A stretch of 64,000 nt of DNA, taken from contig OZ025248.1 of NCBI GenBank assembly GCA_964019135.1, positions 18,979,574-19,043,573 of the forward strand, read 5' to 3'. Origin of the DNA: Arenicola marina (taxonomy: Eukaryota; Annelida; Polychaeta; Arenicolidae). Numbering within the stretch: position 1 is the first letter of the stretch; each line of letters starts with the position of its first letter. Below the pieces are notes generated by a model that searched no databases, was not told the origin of the DNA, and saw nothing but the letters and a program-made list of their open reading frames with translations. Made by a program: the position numbers and the translations under genes. Below, piece after piece: positions 61,376-64,000 of this stretch.

Positions 61376-62437
61376 GGGTAGGATAGGAGGCTGCCGTGGA
61401 GCAGGGTGGAGGGGGGGGGCATGCATCTCATGCGTCTCGTGACAATTCTACCAATCTCTCATCCGTGCAAGATATTTAAATCATACATTTCACATTCTAA
61501 GATTTGTTTGATTGAAGTTATCCGCGGGACCACAACAGTCCTGAATGTCCCAAGGGTAGGGTGTGATATATAGTGGGTTTTGGTACTAGGCAAGGTGAGA
61601 CTTGACTGGTCTTAGTTACACCTACTCGACAGCCCTCGTGTCACATGAGTGCTTTTGTGGGATTGGAAACACGCACCTTTGTCCATCCAGCTCCCAACAA
61701 AAGGAGATTATGTAATCCATATGATACAGCGCACGGACCTCCAGGATACCAACCCTGCCCGTCCGGCCGCGGTGGGCGCCTCCCTCTGTCTACTTACTAC
61801 CATAAATCACCACTACTCCTCCATTAGGGAACAAAAAGGCCGCTGGAGGGCGCTTCCTCTCTGAACAAAGGGCGGGTGTCGGGGTTCCCAAGAGAAGGGT
61901 GGGGGGGGGGGGGGCGGATAGGGGGCGCAGCGGTCACTTCACCCTTGAGACGCCGCCCCAGGCAACACCTGACGCCAGCCTTGTAAGACATCCCGAACAG
62001 GACGCGAGTTGAACGAGAGTTGGCGGTAGGGCGAGAGTTGACCACGACGAGAGCAAGATGACTTCCGGTCGTCAGTGCGCCAGGCGCCGGGTCCTAGCCA
62101 GAGCATCGGCAAAGAACATAAAGTGCCGACGGTGTGAATAATTGATCCAGTATGCATAAAGTATATATATATAACTTGTCCCATCATGATTTACGATAGA
62201 GCAAAGGGTTCGGCTTGTCCTTGCAGCTGGTACGATATGCTAGAGATGTGTATTAAATACATGAGGCAGCGGACAAGATGACAGGTGTAATCAGAAATAA
62301 CTACCGCCAGGAAGAACTAATTAATAAAACATGAACGATTCGTTACCTAGAGGGGCTTACGTGTCCCTCGTCACAATGTCCTGTCACCATAATGCAGACT
62401 TCCCTCAAGTTACTATAAGGCGCGGACCAGAGACCTT
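61376..62437. other. Non-coding stretch, no gene seen
   Basis: A G run lies at 61899-61915. GAGAGTTG repeats near 62010-62040. No gene was recognised. Confidence 0.45.
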
Positions 62438-62911
62438 CCCAGCTAACACACAACGTTCGCATACGTTGGTTTTTAGTTGTAATCTCAAAATTAACATTAG
62501 GACCACGTTGTTACAACGTTCGTCGCAAACATTGTAATATTTATATATATTATTATTTTCTGAACTTTATCCTATAAAAATAAAACCTTTGGCATGTGTA
62601 GTGACTAATAAAACTTGGCTGCGTGTGGCAATTGTTATAAATACAAAATGGTGAGAAGTCGAGGGTGGACGTTTTCCTAACGTTAGGATACCGTTACCTG
62701 AAAAATTAGACATCATGAGAACAATATGTAATTAATTATATTTGGCACTCACACTTCTGATTATTTCATCATATACGCTGTTGTTTCCCACAGAAGGCAC
62801 AATTTTAACAGTAGACTGAATGTCGGACAACGTCATCTGCAAATGTTTGGGCAACGTCAAAAAAAACATACCAAAACCAAACCCAAAAAAAACGTTGTCT
62901 TGTTAGCTGGG
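62438..62911. mobile_element. 474-bp MITE with CCCAGCTAACA termini
   Basis: The left end CCCAGCTAACACACAACGTT is mirrored by AACGTTGTCTTGTTAGCTGG at the right end. The body has many AACGTT/CAACGT motifs and no frame of length. It is the intact relative of the interrupted copy at 24135-24600, in the opposite orientation. The target duplication may be as short as TT. Confidence 0.87.
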
Positions 62912-63239
62912 TTTAGCTGTTTTGGTGTCATGCGTTGAGACCTGAGAGGGATAAACGCACAGGGGTCACTGGATGGCAATAACAGTGCTGAACCTTCTTG
63001 GAAAAACGTCTGGAATCAAATTCCCTCTCGTACCTCGAAATTGCCTTGAATTTTGCGCCTCTGGGTCGCTCTGTACCCGTGCTGGGCTCGGACATGGGCC
63101 AGTAGCATTGGGCACTGTGTCCGCCACTCGGGGGACCGACTGGGGTGGTACATACCCCTCCCCCTCACTACCCTCCTGTGATCTACCCGTGCTTTACCCT
63201 TTCTTCATTTGATTCCGCATTCCCCGCCACCACCACCAC

Positions 63240-63590
63240 CTCACTCTTCCTCGCTATGAATACCCCCACCCCAACACCCGCTTCCGCACACGCCCTCCCC
63301 ACCCGCCCCCCCCCCCGCACCCGCCCTCCACACCCGCCCCCCACCACCACCCCCCGACACCCGCCCCCCACACCCCGCCCGCCACCCCCAACCCCCCCCA
63401 CCCCACACAACCGCCTTCAACGCCCGCCGCCCACACCCATTCCCCACACCCGCCCCCCCACACCCGCACCCGCACCCGCCGCCCACACCCGCCCCCCACA
63501 CCCGCCTCCACCCCTACCCGCCCTCCACACACGCCCCCCACCTAAACCCCCACCCCCCGCACCCGCCCTCCACACCCTCTATCCCCCCAC
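63240..63590 (+). repeat. CACCCGCCCCCCA simple repeat
   Basis: Irregular 12-16-bp C-rich units (ACACCCGCCCCCC). Strongly G-rich on the minus strand. Confidence 0.88.
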
Positions 63591-63929
63591 GACCTGGGCG
63601 TTATCTAAGAGGGCGATTGTCTTTTCCCGAAGGGTGCCAGCAAATTGCTTTGGCGCAGGACTCCAGTAGCGGAAAGGATTAAAAGCTGTCCGTCTGGGCC
63701 ATGGTAGAGCAGGTCCCGGGGGGTTGGGGTGGGGGAAGGGGGCACTAGACTGGGATAAATCAACAGAAGTGGGCCCCTGAGGGACTGGCCTCTGAAGAGG
63801 AAGAGCAGGAAATAAGAGCTTTCAGCAATTAAATTAAAGGTAACTCGAGAAACTACGACAAAAAACAGTGGCACTTTGGCCGCCGGGCAATGACAGAGTG
63901 ACAAGAAACACATATCGCACTAATGAAGG

Positions 63930-64000
63930 CTGATGAGTACATATAGGGGGTGAGAGAAACTGACTGATGAGTACAGATAGGGGGTGAGAGAAGCTGACTG
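63930..64000 (+). repeat. 34-bp tandem repeat running off the window
   Basis: CTGATGAGTACATATAGGGG then GTGAGAGAAACTGA at 63930 and again at 63964, with a third copy starting at 63998. Confidence 0.85.

Overview
This is a eukaryotic genomic window, almost certainly from a marine invertebrate animal. The evidence is spliced metabotropic glutamate receptor (mGluR) exons with long introns, tRNA-derived SINEs, a LINE tail, several MITE families and a decayed copy of a repeat-encoded protein common in mollusc, lancelet and echinoderm assemblies. The phylum cannot be settled from this sequence. There are no operons, bacterial genes or CRISPR arrays.

The only convincing host gene is an mGluR read on the minus strand. 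Three consecutive exons of its extracellular ligand-binding domain are present: A (19212-19428), B (7211-7498) and C (190-315). Their splice sites are canonical and their phases match exactly (0/1, 1/1, 1/1), giving about 210 residues. The DSWGxK and NYGEKG motifs point to a group III-like receptor. Earlier and later exons lie outside the window or were not found.

Roughly 26 kb, about 40 % of the window, is tandem repeat: about 30 arrays with units from 4 to about 75 bp. The largest lie at 16.6-19.2, 29.1-31.9, 34.0-37.7, 45.4-46.8 and 49.4-52.5 kb. Almost every long open frame here is a by-product of arrays whose unit is a multiple of 3 or lacks stops. I do not call those genes.

The most notable structure is in the mGluR gene. 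The last ~40 bp of exon B plus its 5' splice site have been amplified into two minisatellite clusters inside the following intron (6848-7255 and 5647-5905). The 3' splice site region of the same exon is repeated about three times in the preceding intron (7494-7660). The donor of exon A is followed within 10 bp by a 2.6-kb array. The gene therefore carries rows of decoy splice sites.

Mobile elements include two elements with TTAA target duplications (12104-12700 and 14988-15987, the latter inserted into a 63-bp minisatellite), a 211-bp MITE with perfect 36-bp inverted repeats nested in an older element (24190-24400), an hAT-like MITE with an 8-bp duplication (24931-25091), and others. Between 43.9 and 48.7 kb an inverted duplication and a direct duplication are interleaved around 23-bp arrays. 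Between the arrays, 0.4-4.5, 10.4-12.1, 22.9-24.1 and 25.1-28.3 kb show no recognisable genes. One assembly gap of 200 N lies at 60532-60731.
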